Of a stretch of DNA of 64,000 bases, positions 12,527 through 20,909 are shown one piece after another. The DNA lies in NCBI GenBank assembly GCA_051201605.1, contig CP179201.1, positions 1,364,001 through 1,428,000 of the forward strand. The letters are read 5' to 3'. Position 1 is the first letter of the stretch. Each line of letters begins with the position of its first letter. The notes under the pieces are model-generated. The model searched no databases, was not told where the DNA came from, and saw nothing but the letters and a program-made list of their open reading frames with translations. Both the position numbers and the translations under genes were made by a program. Source of the DNA: CABZJG01 sp902512685 (GTDB lineage Bacteria; Pseudomonadota; Alphaproteobacteria; Rhodobacterales; Rhodobacteraceae).

Positions 12527-14212
12527 ATGGCATTGGATGATCGCAAAGGCGTTTGGAAATCGGGCAAAGGCAAAGGGCGGCGCACGCCCAAGGGGCGGCA
12601 ATACGATGACGCGGCCCTGACCGAGGTTCGCTTGCTTTTAAAGGGCCGTGGCAGAGATCGGGATTTACTGATTGAATTTCTGCATTTAATCCAGGACAAA
12701 TTTGGACATTTATCGGCAGCACACCTGCGGGCTTTGGCAGAGGAAATGCGTCTTTCCATGGCCGAGGTCTATGAGGTTGCCAGTTTTTACGCCCATTTCG
12801 ATGTTGTCAAAGAAGATGAAACACCGCCGCCGGCTCTGACTATTCGCGTGTGTGATAGCCTCAGCTGTGAGCTGGCCGGATCGCAGCAGTTGCAAAAAGC
12901 ACTTGAAGACGGGCTTGATCCAACCGAGGTGCGGGTTTTACGGGCGCCTTGCATGGGGCGCTGCGATACGGCGCCGGTTTTAGAGTTAGGCCATAAACAT
13001 ATCGATCATGCGACACCCGAAAAGGTAAATGTGGCCATAGCGGCTGGCGATACGCATGCTGTTATACCAGATTATGAAACTTTATCTGCCTATCGCAGCG
13101 GCGGCGGTTATATTGCTTTGGCCGATCTGCGAGATGGCGGTGATTGGCAAGCGGTGCAGGTAAAAGTGCTGTCCTCTGGGCTACGGGGGCTTGGCGGCGC
13201 CGGATTTCCTTCGGGTAAAAAATGGGGGTTTGTGCGCATGAACGAGGGGCCGCGCTATTTGGCGGTCAATGGGGATGAAGGAGAGCCGGGCACTTTTAAA
13301 GACCGGTACTACTTAGAACGCACGCCGCATCTCTTCCTTGAGGGAATGTTGATTGCTGCTTGGGCTGTCGAAGCCGAAAAAGCCTTTATCTATATGCGCG
13401 ATGAATACCCTGCCGTACTTGCTATTCTGGCCAGAGAGATTTCTGCATTGGAAGAGGCAGGATTGGTTTTGCCAGGTTATATTGAACTTCGGCGCGGTGC
13501 GGGCGCTTATATCTGCGGTGAAGAAAGTGCGATGATCGAAAGTATAGAAGGCAAACGGGGAATGCCGCGTCACCGCCCACCTTTCGTGGCTGCGGTTGGT
13601 ATCTTTGACCGTCCGACCTTGGTGCATAATGTCGAAACCCTTTACTGGGTGGCGCGCGTGTGCCGAGAAGGTCCAGAAATTTTGTCATCAGTGGAAAAAA
13701 ATGGGCGCGTAGGTTTGCGTAGCTATTCTGTATCCGGCCGCATTAAGAACCCAGGCGTTCATCTATTGCCTTCAGGATCGACAATTTCTGATATCATCGC
13801 AGCGGCCGGCGGAATGCTTGATGGCCATGTGTTCAAAGCCTATCAACCCGGCGGCCCTTCCTCTGGTCTGTTGCCTGCACATATGGGCGACATTCCTCTT
13901 GATTTTGACACCCTTCAACCACATGGCTCTTTTATTGGTTCTGCGGCGGTTGTTGTGCTGTCCGATCAGGATCGGGCCCGTGATGCGGCCTTGAATATGT
14001 TGCGGTTTTTCGAAGATGAAAGCTGTGGTCAGTGCACCCCTTGCCGGGTCGGTTGTGAAAAGGCCGTGAAACTTATGCAGGCGGAAACATGGGACCAAGG
14101 TTTGCTAGAAGACATCAGTGCCGCAATGATTGATGCGTCGATCTGTGGTTTGGGGCAGGCAGCCCCTAATCCAATTCGAATGACCATAAAGCACTTCGCC
14201 GAAGAGCTTTAA
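12527..14212 (+). CDS. NuoE-NuoF fusion, NAD-dependent formate dehydrogenase beta-type subunit
   Basis: A 561-residue diaphorase-type subunit. Residues about 30-180 are NuoE/FdsG-like with the [2Fe-2S] cysteines in CDSLSCEL and APCMGRCDTAP. Residues about 190-561 are NuoF/FdsB-like: FMN loop GLGGAGFPSGKKW, NADH site YICGEESAMIESIEGK, and the [4Fe-4S] motif SCGQCTPCRVGC plus a later Cys in SICGLG. In related operons this unit passes electrons between a molybdenum formate dehydrogenase alpha subunit and NAD. Here no alpha subunit or accessory gene is adjacent; ftsY follows after 167 nt. It could serve another hydrogenase- or dehydrogenase-type partner. Function by family, partner unknown. Confidence 0.85.
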   Translation: MALDDRKGVWKSGKGKGRRTPKGRQYDDAALTEVRLLLKGRGRDRDLLIEFLHLIQDKFGHLSAAHLRALAEEMRLSMAEVYEVASFYAHFDVVKEDETPPPALTIRVCDSLSCELAGSQQLQKALEDGLDPTEVRVLRAPCMGRCDTAPVLELGHKHIDHATPEKVNVAIAAGDTHAVIPDYETLSAYRSGGGYIALADLRDGGDWQAVQVKVLSSGLRGLGGAGFPSGKKWGFVRMNEGPRYLAVNGDEGEPGTFKDRYYLERTPHLFLEGMLIAAWAVEAEKAFIYMRDEYPAVLAILAREISALEEAGLVLPGYIELRRGAGAYICGEESAMIESIEGKRGMPRHRPPFVAAVGIFDRPTLVHNVETLYWVARVCREGPEILSSVEKNGRVGLRSYSVSGRIKNPGVHLLPSGSTISDIIAAAGGMLDGHVFKAYQPGGPSSGLLPAHMGDIPLDFDTLQPHGSFIGSAAVVVLSDQDRARDAALNMLRFFEDESCGQCTPCRVGCEKAVKLMQAETWDQGLLEDISAAMIDASICGLGQAAPNPIRMTIKHFAEEL

Positions 14213-14379
14213 GCGCAAGGTAGGGCATTTCATCGCAACGGCCTTTCATGGGCAAGATGATTGAGAACAGGACAGCCCAATTGCTGTTGCTACAAATCCA
14301 GTTTAATCAGTGGTATGCCACCTTAATCGGGCATATAAAAACTATAGATATCCAACTGGATTGGGTTTAGAGGCGCAGA

Positions 14380-15645
14380 ATGGCATTTTTCAAGAAACTA
14401 AAAGACAGGCTGTTCAGGTCATCTTCCAAACTGGAAGAAGGCTTGGATGCAATTGTCGAAGATGGGGGCGTACAAGAGGCTCAAACCGAAGTGGATGCCA
14501 GCTTTACAGACGTGGCTCAGATCGAAGAGCCGAAAAAACTGCCGAGCGAAGAGCCCCCTGCCGTCGAACCCCCTTCCTACGAACCCCTAATTGACGCGCC
14601 CGCGATGGAAGAGCCTGCGACTGAGGAAGCGCCAGATCAGCCCGTTGAAGCCAAGCCGACAGAAAACAATACATCTGAGCCCATCCAACCCGAGGACCCA
14701 GAGCCAGAGGCATTGGAAGAGCCCGCAAAAGCCCCACCGAAAAGCGATGATAACGCTGGTCCGGGGTTGATCGGCCGATTGATGGGACGCCGTGCGCAGG
14801 CGCCTGTGATGCGCCGGACGCTGGATGATGATATGCTTGAGCAACTGGAAGAGTTGCTTATCGCTTCGGATATGGGGGTGGACACGGCGCTGCGTGTGAC
14901 AGCGAATTTAGCCGAAGGCCGCTATGGCAAAAAACTGTCAGTTGAGGAAATCAAGCAACTGCTTTCGGATGAAATAACTCGGATTATGGAGCCTGTGGCA
15001 AAGCCATTGCCAATTTATCCAAAGACGCCTCAGGTGGTTTTGGTTGTGGGCGTAAACGGGTCAGGAAAAACCACAACCATTGGCAAGCTAGCAAGCCAAT
15101 TCAGAGCTGCTGGAAAATCTGTCGTTATTGCCGCTGGCGATACATTTCGGGCCGCCGCAGTTGAGCAGCTGCAGATTTGGGGCGAACGTGCCGGCGTGCC
15201 GGTGCTGACTGCGCCGGAAGGATCAGATCCGGCCAGTTTAGCGTTTGATTCGATTACAAAAGCTCAGGCAGAGGGCGCTGATTTGTTGATGATTGATACC
15301 GCTGGACGGTTGCAAAACCGCGCGGATTTAATGGAAGAACTGGCCAAAATTGTGAGGGTCATTCGCAAAAAGGATCCCGATGCACCGCATAATACTTTGT
15401 TAGTTCTGGATGCCACAACCGGTCAAAACGCGCTTAGTCAGGTTGAAACCTTTAAGAAGTTGGCAGATGTAACTGGTTTGGTGATGACCAAACTTGACGG
15501 TACGGCCAAAGGTGGCGTTTTGGTTGCCTTGGCCGATAAATTTGGGTTGCCAATCCATGCAATTGGGGTCGGCGAGCAAATCGATGATTTGGCCCCGTTT
15601 GACCCCGACGACTTTGCCAAGGCTTTGACCGGGCAGGATTTATAA
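14380..15645 (+). CDS. ftsY: Signal recognition particle receptor FtsY
   Basis: SRP-receptor GTPase that docks ribosome-SRP complexes at the inner membrane for co-translational insertion. 421 residues. Residues about 30-125 form an acidic Pro/Glu-rich A domain; then the four-helix N domain (DDDMLEQLEELLIASDMG) and the G domain with GVNGSGKTTTIGKLA, DTFRAAAVEQL, DTAGRLQ and TKLDGTAKGG. This order and these motifs are specific for FtsY rather than Ffh. ATG 14380 chosen from MAFFKKLKDRLF, the common amphipathic start. Confidence 0.97.
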   Translation: MAFFKKLKDRLFRSSSKLEEGLDAIVEDGGVQEAQTEVDASFTDVAQIEEPKKLPSEEPPAVEPPSYEPLIDAPAMEEPATEEAPDQPVEAKPTENNTSEPIQPEDPEPEALEEPAKAPPKSDDNAGPGLIGRLMGRRAQAPVMRRTLDDDMLEQLEELLIASDMGVDTALRVTANLAEGRYGKKLSVEEIKQLLSDEITRIMEPVAKPLPIYPKTPQVVLVVGVNGSGKTTTIGKLASQFRAAGKSVVIAAGDTFRAAAVEQLQIWGERAGVPVLTAPEGSDPASLAFDSITKAQAEGADLLMIDTAGRLQNRADLMEELAKIVRVIRKKDPDAPHNTLLVLDATTGQNALSQVETFKKLADVTGLVMTKLDGTAKGGVLVALADKFGLPIHAIGVGEQIDDLAPFDPDDFAKALTGQDL

Positions 15646-15707
15646 AAGGTGCAAAACCAAGGCACAAGCATATTTGATATTTCCATTCTCAATACGTTAG
15701 CACGTTT

Positions 15708-16610
15708 ATGACTGAGTGGATCATCAGCCTTGAGGGCACCGAGGCCGGCAATAGGTTTGCCATGGCACTGGCCATTTCGGCTGCCTTTCTACATGCGGTT
15801 TTTGGCGCTTTGCAAAAAGGCAGGCATGATCCCTGGTTGGCCCGTGGTGCGATTGACTTTGGGTATTTTACCATGGCGGCGCCGGTTGCTTTTTTCGTCC
15901 TGCCTTGGCCTGAACCCGCCTTATGGCCTGTGTTTGGATGGATGTTTCTTATTCACCTGATTTACAAGCTGCTTCAAGGTCACGCCTATACAAGAGGCGC
16001 CTACACAGTGGTCTATCCAATCGTGCGGGGCTCAGCGCCCCTTTTTGCGATTTTGGGTGCGTTTGTGATGTTTGGAGAAACATTATCGGCGGTTCAGTGG
16101 GGTGGGGTTTTCGTACTTTTGTCCGGGATATTTGGCTTAGCGATCTTTAACGCGTTTTACCTTCAGGCAGCGCGTGAAACTTTATTAAGCGCGCTTCTTT
16201 TTGCCGTTCCCACGGGTCTTTTTGTTGCGCTTTATACCACCTATGATGCGTTCGGAATTCGATTGGCGGAAAACCCGATGACTTTTCTGGTTTGGTTTTT
16301 TGTTATTGATGGTGTGGCTTTGCCGCCCTTTGCCTACTGGCGGTGGAAAAATATGGAAGTCCGCCCACCTATGATACCGCTTTTACAACGTGGCTATATC
16401 GGCGGCATTGTGGCATTTTTTAGCTTCGGGTCGATAATGTTGGCAACCCGACTGGACAAAGTCGGAGAAGCCGCCATATTGCGTGAAACGTCAACAGTAT
16501 TTGCGGCGATCATTGGATGGTACTTTTTAAAAGAAACCGTTGGCCCATGGCGAGTTGCCCTCATGACACTCATAGCGGCAGGAGCCGTTATTGTTGAAAT
16601 TGGAAGTTGA
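15708..16610 (+). CDS. EamA/DMT-family permease
   Basis: A 300-residue inner-membrane protein with about ten hydrophobic segments in two repeats, the EamA pattern: GALQKGRHDPWLARG early, YPIVRGSAPLFAILGAFVMFGE closing the first repeat, and VGEAAILRETSTVFAAIIGWYFLKE closing the second. Substrate cannot be told. Starts 62 nt after ftsY. Its stop lies 12 nt before the yciB ATG, so the two are probably co-translated. Related to transporters otherwise annotated only as drug/metabolite exporters. Confidence 0.85.
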   Translation: MTEWIISLEGTEAGNRFAMALAISAAFLHAVFGALQKGRHDPWLARGAIDFGYFTMAAPVAFFVLPWPEPALWPVFGWMFLIHLIYKLLQGHAYTRGAYTVVYPIVRGSAPLFAILGAFVMFGETLSAVQWGGVFVLLSGIFGLAIFNAFYLQAARETLLSALLFAVPTGLFVALYTTYDAFGIRLAENPMTFLVWFFVIDGVALPPFAYWRWKNMEVRPPMIPLLQRGYIGGIVAFFSFGSIMLATRLDKVGEAAILRETSTVFAAIIGWYFLKETVGPWRVALMTLIAAGAVIVEIGS

Positions 16611-16621
16611 GAGAAAAAGAA

Positions 16622-17218
16622 ATGTCAGATAAAAACGCATCTCCCTTGGTAACATCAATATTAGAGATCGGGCCAGTTGTTGTTTTTTTTGCCGTCTTTA
16701 TTTGGCGAAAAGGGGAAACGGTTATCCTAAATGGCGTTGAGTATTCGAATTTTATTCAAGCCACTGCCGTCTTCGTCCCTTTGATGATCTTCGCTACTTT
16801 TTTGGCGTGGTTGGTGAATGGTCGTGTGTCAAAAATGCAGCTTCTGACGCTTATCATGGTGACTGTTTTTGGCGCATTGACGATTTTTCTGAACGATGAG
16901 CGGTTCATCAAAATGAAACCGACCTTGATCTATTTGTTGTTTGGCGGGGTGCTCACATTCGGGCATCTACGCGGCAAAAACTACCTTGGATACTTGATGG
17001 GCGAGCGATCCCCAATTCGAGATGAAGGATGGGCCATCATCAGTCGCAGGGTGACGATATTTTTTTTCGCGTTAGCATTTCTGAATGAAGCCATCTGGCG
17101 TACGCAAACCAATGAAGTATGGGTATATTTCAAGACTTTTGGATTAACAGCTGCCCTGTTCATATTTATGGTTTTCCAGTATCCAGTTCTAAAGAAATAT
17201 GGCGACTTTGAAGATTAA
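16622..17218 (+). CDS. yciB: Intracellular septation protein A family (YciB)
   Basis: A 198-residue inner-membrane protein with five or six hydrophobic helices. Family marks: LEIGPVVVFFAVF at the N-terminus, TVFGALTIFLNDERFIKMKPTLIY, the GRHL/GHLRGKNYLGYLM region and W-x-x-x-S-R-R in the middle. YciB proteins influence cell-envelope shape and septation in enterobacteria; the biochemical action is not settled. I chose ATG 16622 over an upstream TTG because the family begins about there. Placed directly after the EamA gene. Confidence 0.9.
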   Translation: MSDKNASPLVTSILEIGPVVVFFAVFIWRKGETVILNGVEYSNFIQATAVFVPLMIFATFLAWLVNGRVSKMQLLTLIMVTVFGALTIFLNDERFIKMKPTLIYLLFGGVLTFGHLRGKNYLGYLMGERSPIRDEGWAIISRRVTIFFFALAFLNEAIWRTQTNEVWVYFKTFGLTAALFIFMVFQYPVLKKYGDFED

Positions 17219-17232
17219 AATTTCCTAAGCTA

Positions 17233-17937
17233 TTATCTTTGCTTGAATAACAGCTCTTGGGCTTTTTTATCACTTTGCAGGTTAGATCGACGCTCGGCAG
17301 CGACCGCTCTGCCAACTTGAACCGCTGGGCGCGATTTGATGGTTTGAAGCCAGCGGTCAAGATTTGGTTTGTCGTCCAGTGTTTGCTGTTGCCCTCGCCA
17401 CAGTGATACCCAAGGCCAAAGTGCCATATCGGCGATCGAGAAAAAGTTTCCTGCAACAAATTCATGTGTTTCTAATTGGTGGTTGAGCACAGAATAGAGC
17501 CGACCTGTTTCGGCGCGATAGCGGTTTTTCGCGTAAGGTAAATCATGCGGGGGCGTCATAGCCGGCGCATATTTAAGAAAGTGGTGCGCTTGCCCCGCCA
17601 TTGGGCCAACGCCACCCATTTGCCACATCAACCACTGATCAACTGCCACGCGGTCGCGTTCGTTCTGACCGTAGAACAAGCCTGTTTTACGCGCTAGATA
17701 TTGCAAGATTGCGCCCGATTCAAAAACCGATATGGGTTCACCATCTGGTCCGTTGGGGTCAATAATTGCGGGCATGCGATTATTGGGTGAGAGCCGTAAA
17801 AAATCTGGCTCAAATTGTTGTCCGGCCCCGATATCAACAAGATTGACGTCGTAAGGCAGGTCCATCTCTTCAAGCGCGATTGAGATTTTCCAACCGTTGG
17901 GTGTAGGCCAGTAATATAGCTGGATAGGTTTGCTCAT
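17233..17937 (-). CDS. Glutathione S-transferase family protein (YfcG/YghU type)
   Basis: 234 residues, two-domain GST. The N-terminal thioredoxin-like domain starts IQLYYWPTPNGWKISIALEE and carries the cis-proline NNRMPAIIDPNGPDG and the glutathione-binding FESGAILQYLA. The C-terminal helical domain has WQMGGVGPMAGQAHHF and FSIADMALWPWV. The PNG and GP motifs fit the Nu-class/YfcG group, known as disulfide-bond reductases in E. coli. ATG 17937 follows GAGGAG; upstream codons in frame are not conserved. Convergent with yciB (14 bp between stops). Confidence 0.88.
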   Translation of the reverse strand: MSKPIQLYYWPTPNGWKISIALEEMDLPYDVNLVDIGAGQQFEPDFLRLSPNNRMPAIIDPNGPDGEPISVFESGAILQYLARKTGLFYGQNERDRVAVDQWLMWQMGGVGPMAGQAHHFLKYAPAMTPPHDLPYAKNRYRAETGRLYSVLNHQLETHEFVAGNFFSIADMALWPWVSLWRGQQQTLDDKPNLDRWLQTIKSRPAVQVGRAVAAERRSNLQSDKKAQELLFKQR

Positions 17938-18279
17938 AGTTCTCTCCTCGCGCCCCAAAGTCAGTATGTGGCTTTTTTTGTTGAAGCTTCAAGAGAGGAA
18001 GAAAATAAATTCATATTTTTCGATAGGGCCTTTAATTGAGCTTGAGTTGTTCTGTCTGTCGTTCATCAATTAAATTGGATGAAGCCCTTTGTTGTCGACA
18101 CAAGCTGGCAGGTGAGGAAATCAAGAATACTTGGTCAATGAATTTCGACCAATCCAACTGGGGGACGTTGCAGCGTATTTTTGGCTTGAAGATGGCCCTA
18201 CCTTTGGCAGCAGTGGCTATTTGTTTCGTGCGGCATTTTGAGAACATCATTTCACGACTTGTGCTAATTTACGTGACGC
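17938..18279. other. Intergenic region between GST and the metZ promoter
   Basis: About 340 bp. It holds the GST promoter side and then the metZ regulatory region listed below. An open frame crosses it and the riboswitch but has no Shine-Dalgarno and no recognisable protein. Nothing else is supported. Confidence 0.45.
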
Positions 18280-18308
18280 TTGACCGCTCGGCAGAGGGCA
18301 AGTATACG
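18280..18308 (+). promoter_or_regulatory. Candidate sigma-70 promoter of metZ
   Basis: TTGACC (18280-18285), 17-bp spacer, TATACG (18303-18308). A start about 6 nt later would fall at 18314, exactly at the 5' edge of the SAM-II riboswitch, which strongly supports the assignment. Both boxes match consensus at most positions. Start site inferred, not measured. Confidence 0.65.
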
Positions 18309-18313
18309 CGTGT

Positions 18314-18368
18314 CAGTGGCGATTTGTTACCGGATTGTGGGCCACGTTAAAAATTCCACTAAAAGGTC
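18314..18368 (+). promoter_or_regulatory. SAM-II riboswitch
   Basis: Aptamer sensing S-adenosylmethionine upstream of a methionine-pathway gene. P1 is GTGGC/GCCAC (18316-18320 with 18341-18345); the loop contains the conserved GATTTGTTACCGGATTG; the 3' part has GTTAAA and CACTAAAAGGTC. The H-type pseudoknot is visible as ACC (18329-18331) with GGT (18365-18367). AGGAGG follows directly at 18369-18374. This matches the alphaproteobacterial metA-type motif. High SAM is expected to lower metZ expression. Confidence 0.9.
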
Positions 18369-18378
18369 AGGAGGAATG

Positions 18379-18415
18379 CCCCCTTTCGCTTGACCGCGTT
18401 ATTGGGGGTTTTTTT
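18379..18415 (+). terminator. Intrinsic terminator of the metZ riboswitch
   Basis: CCCCC (18379-18383) pairs with GGGGG (18404-18408), an inner CGC/GCG can stack, and seven T follow (18409-18415). It lies between the aptamer and the metZ start. A competing helix is visible: AAAGG (18362-18366), whose GG is in the aptamer pseudoknot, can pair with CCTTT (18382-18386) and break the terminator arm. This fits SAM-dependent termination. Confidence 0.7.
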
Positions 18416-18440
18416 GAGCCTGATCGGCCCGAGGGATGCA

Positions 18441-19622
18441 ATGGAAAAAAATCTAAATAACCGGACCAAAATGGTCCATGGTGGTGTGCGGCGAAGCCAA
18501 TATGGTGAGGTAAGCGAAGGCTTGTTCCTTACGCAAGGGTTTGTTTATGACAGCGCCGAACAGGCAGAAGAGCGGTTTTTAGAACCAGCAGAGGACGAAT
18601 TTATCTATGCAAGATATGGCAATCCGACAATTGCGATGTTCCAAGATAGGATTGCTGCGTTAGAAGGTGCAGAAGATGCCTTTGCGACGGCCTCTGGCAT
18701 GGCAGCTGTAAGCGGGGCTTTGTGCGCAATGGTTCGATCTGGGGATCACATTGTTGCCGCCCGGGCGCTTTTTGGATCCTGCCTTTATGTGCTCGAAGAA
18801 GTCTTAAGCAGGTTTGGCGTAGAAGTGAGCTTTGTTGATGGCACCGATTTAGATCAATGGCGCAGCGCTATTCGGCCAACGACAAAAGTTATATTTTTTG
18901 AAACTGTCTCAAACCCGACACTTGAAGTGATTGATATTGCCGCTGTTTCAAAGCTGGCGCACGGGGTGCGTGCAAAAGTGGTTGTTGACAATGTGTTTGC
19001 AACGCCGGTTTTTTCAAGAGCTGTTAGCCAAGGCGCAGATGTGGTTGTATATTCGGCAACAAAACATATCGATGGTCAAGGCCGGACACTGGGTGGGGTC
19101 ATCCTCGGCTCGCGAGAGTTTATCCGTGAAACTGTTGAACCCTATATGAAGCATACTGGCGGCGCGATGAGTCCCTTTACAGCTTGGGTAATGCTCAAAG
19201 GGTTGGAGACCATCGAGTTGAGAGTGCGAGCCCAGGCCGAGACGGCGCAATTGATTGCCGAGCGGCTTACTGGTCACGAAAAACTTCACCATCTGATTTA
19301 CCCTGGCCACTGCACACATCCACAACACGCATTGGCCATAGCCCAAATGCAACAGGGTGGAACAGTTTTATCATTGGATATTAAAGGCGGTAAAGACGCC
19401 GCGTTTACATTTTTAAATTCTCTTGAAATTGCAATTATTTCCAATAATTTAGGGGATGCAAAGTCAATTGCGACCCATCCTGCCACAACGACACATCAAC
19501 GTCTGCCTGAGGCGCAGAAAGACGCGCTTGGAATAACTGATGGTTTGATACGGTTTAGCGTAGGTCTAGAGCATCCAGATGACTTAATAGCTGATATCTT
19601 ACGCGCGCTGGATGCAGTGTAA
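18441..19622 (+). CDS. metZ: O-succinylhomoserine sulfhydrylase
   Basis: PLP enzyme making homocysteine from O-succinylhomoserine and sulfide, in the cytoplasm, ahead of methionine. 393 residues; Cys/Met-metabolism fold: TRMVHGG-type start (RTKMVHGGVRRSQYGE), PLP phosphate region EDAFATASGMAAVSG, Schiff-base Lys in YSATKHIDGQGR (about residue 206), and the C-terminal NNLGDAKSIATHPATTTH. This pattern separates MetZ from MetB and MetY. ATG 18441 has GAGGG 5 nt upstream and is beyond the terminator. Regulated by the SAM-II element. An upstream TTG at 18390 in frame is less likely. Confidence 0.93.
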   Translation: MEKNLNNRTKMVHGGVRRSQYGEVSEGLFLTQGFVYDSAEQAEERFLEPAEDEFIYARYGNPTIAMFQDRIAALEGAEDAFATASGMAAVSGALCAMVRSGDHIVAARALFGSCLYVLEEVLSRFGVEVSFVDGTDLDQWRSAIRPTTKVIFFETVSNPTLEVIDIAAVSKLAHGVRAKVVVDNVFATPVFSRAVSQGADVVVYSATKHIDGQGRTLGGVILGSREFIRETVEPYMKHTGGAMSPFTAWVMLKGLETIELRVRAQAETAQLIAERLTGHEKLHHLIYPGHCTHPQHALAIAQMQQGGTVLSLDIKGGKDAAFTFLNSLEIAIISNNLGDAKSIATHPATTTHQRLPEAQKDALGITDGLIRFSVGLEHPDDLIADILRALDAV

Positions 19623-19756
19623 AACTCTAAAGGTGATTGAAATAAAAGCATTAAAAGTGATCTGAAATGTTGGATTTGACGTAATACACAACAGAACTGG
19701 ATTTTAATCCGCTGATTGCATAGATTATACAGTAACTACTTTGGCCAAAGGGGGCT

Positions 19757-20851
19757 ATGATGAACATTCACACTCGAAGCGTGGAGCAACAACCCACCCT
19801 TGATCAATTAAAGGACGCAATGCGCGTTTTGCGCCAATGGGCCGCGCATTCTGACCCCGAGCAAATTGACTCTTTAGATGCTGAACTTCTATCGCGAATT
19901 GTACCGTCGAAATATCCGGACTTATCATCAGAGTACCCAGCCGACTTCCAGGCCGACGATGCCTATAAAGCGAGCATGCCTGATTTGCAGAATGGTCCTA
20001 GCAAGCTTATAAAGGGTGAAAACCAACAGATTCAACATGTTGGAATATCCAATTTTAGACTGCCCATTCGCTACATATGCCGTGATGGTGGCGAGCAAAC
20101 TCTTGAAACATCGGTGACCGGAACGGTTAGCCTTGATGCGGATAAAAAAGGGATCAACATGTCCCGGATTATTCGCAGCTTTTACAAGCATGCTGAGAAA
20201 AAATTTAGCTTTGAAGTCATGGAAATGGCGATTGATGATTACAAAAAGGATCTTGAGAGTTTTGATGCCCGTATTCTTATGAAATTTTCATTTCCTGTCA
20301 AAGTAGACAGCTTACGTTCGAGAATTTCGGGGTATCAATATTACGACTTAGCCCTTGAACTGGTTGATCACAACGGTATCCGATCAAAAATATTGCATTT
20401 GGACTATGTCTATAGTTCAACCTGCCCCTGTTCGCTGGAATTGAGTGAGCACGCCCGCCGCGAACGTGGTCAGCTTGCCACGCCGCATTCCCAAAGATCG
20501 GTGGCGCGCATTTCAGTGGTGTTGACCGAAGCCAAGGTGCTTTGGTTTGAGGATCTTATTGACCTATGCCGGGCGGCTGTTCCTACCGAAACCCAAGTGA
20601 TGGTCAAACGCGAGGATGAACAAGCATTTGCAGAATTAAATGCTGCTAATCCAATTTTTGTTGAAGACGCGGCGCGACTATTTTGCAAGCAATTGAAAGC
20701 AGATGCTCGGGTGGGTGATTTCCGCATTATCGCAAGCCACCAAGAGAGCTTGCACAGTCATGACGCGATTTCAGTTCTTACCGAGGGTAAAACTTTTGCT
20801 CACCAGTCGATTGATCCCAAGCTATTTGCAAGTTTGATCCACACAGGTTAG
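19757..20851 (+). CDS. folE2: GTP cyclohydrolase FolE2
   Basis: Type IB GTP cyclohydrolase; makes dihydroneopterin triphosphate for folate, in the cytoplasm. 364 residues (or 363 from the adjacent second ATG), of which about 80 N-terminal residues precede the conserved part QHVGISNFRLPIRY. The metal/active-site cysteine is in SSTCPCSLELSEHAR (about residue 222), followed by PHSQRSVARI. RBS AAGGGGG. FolE2 can use several metals and is often controlled by Zur under zinc limitation; I could not identify a Zur box in the 134-bp upstream region. Other folate genes (folB, folP) are 12 kb away. Confidence 0.95.
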   Translation: MMNIHTRSVEQQPTLDQLKDAMRVLRQWAAHSDPEQIDSLDAELLSRIVPSKYPDLSSEYPADFQADDAYKASMPDLQNGPSKLIKGENQQIQHVGISNFRLPIRYICRDGGEQTLETSVTGTVSLDADKKGINMSRIIRSFYKHAEKKFSFEVMEMAIDDYKKDLESFDARILMKFSFPVKVDSLRSRISGYQYYDLALELVDHNGIRSKILHLDYVYSSTCPCSLELSEHARRERGQLATPHSQRSVARISVVLTEAKVLWFEDLIDLCRAAVPTETQVMVKREDEQAFAELNAANPIFVEDAARLFCKQLKADARVGDFRIIASHQESLHSHDAISVLTEGKTFAHQSIDPKLFASLIHTG

Positions 20852-20909
20852 GCGCCTTTTGTCGATCCACTCTTGACAGTGCTCAGCGGAACAGCCAACG
20901 CTGACGCAC

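Noticed and set aside
18036..18350. 104-codon frame upstream of metZ
   Set aside because: Covers the promoter and the SAM-II aptamer, no ribosome site, no family pattern.
19623..19756. Zur box or preQ1-type riboswitch upstream of folE2
   Set aside because: No palindrome of the Zur type and no aptamer pattern could be made out; only a TTGACG with poor -10 spacing.
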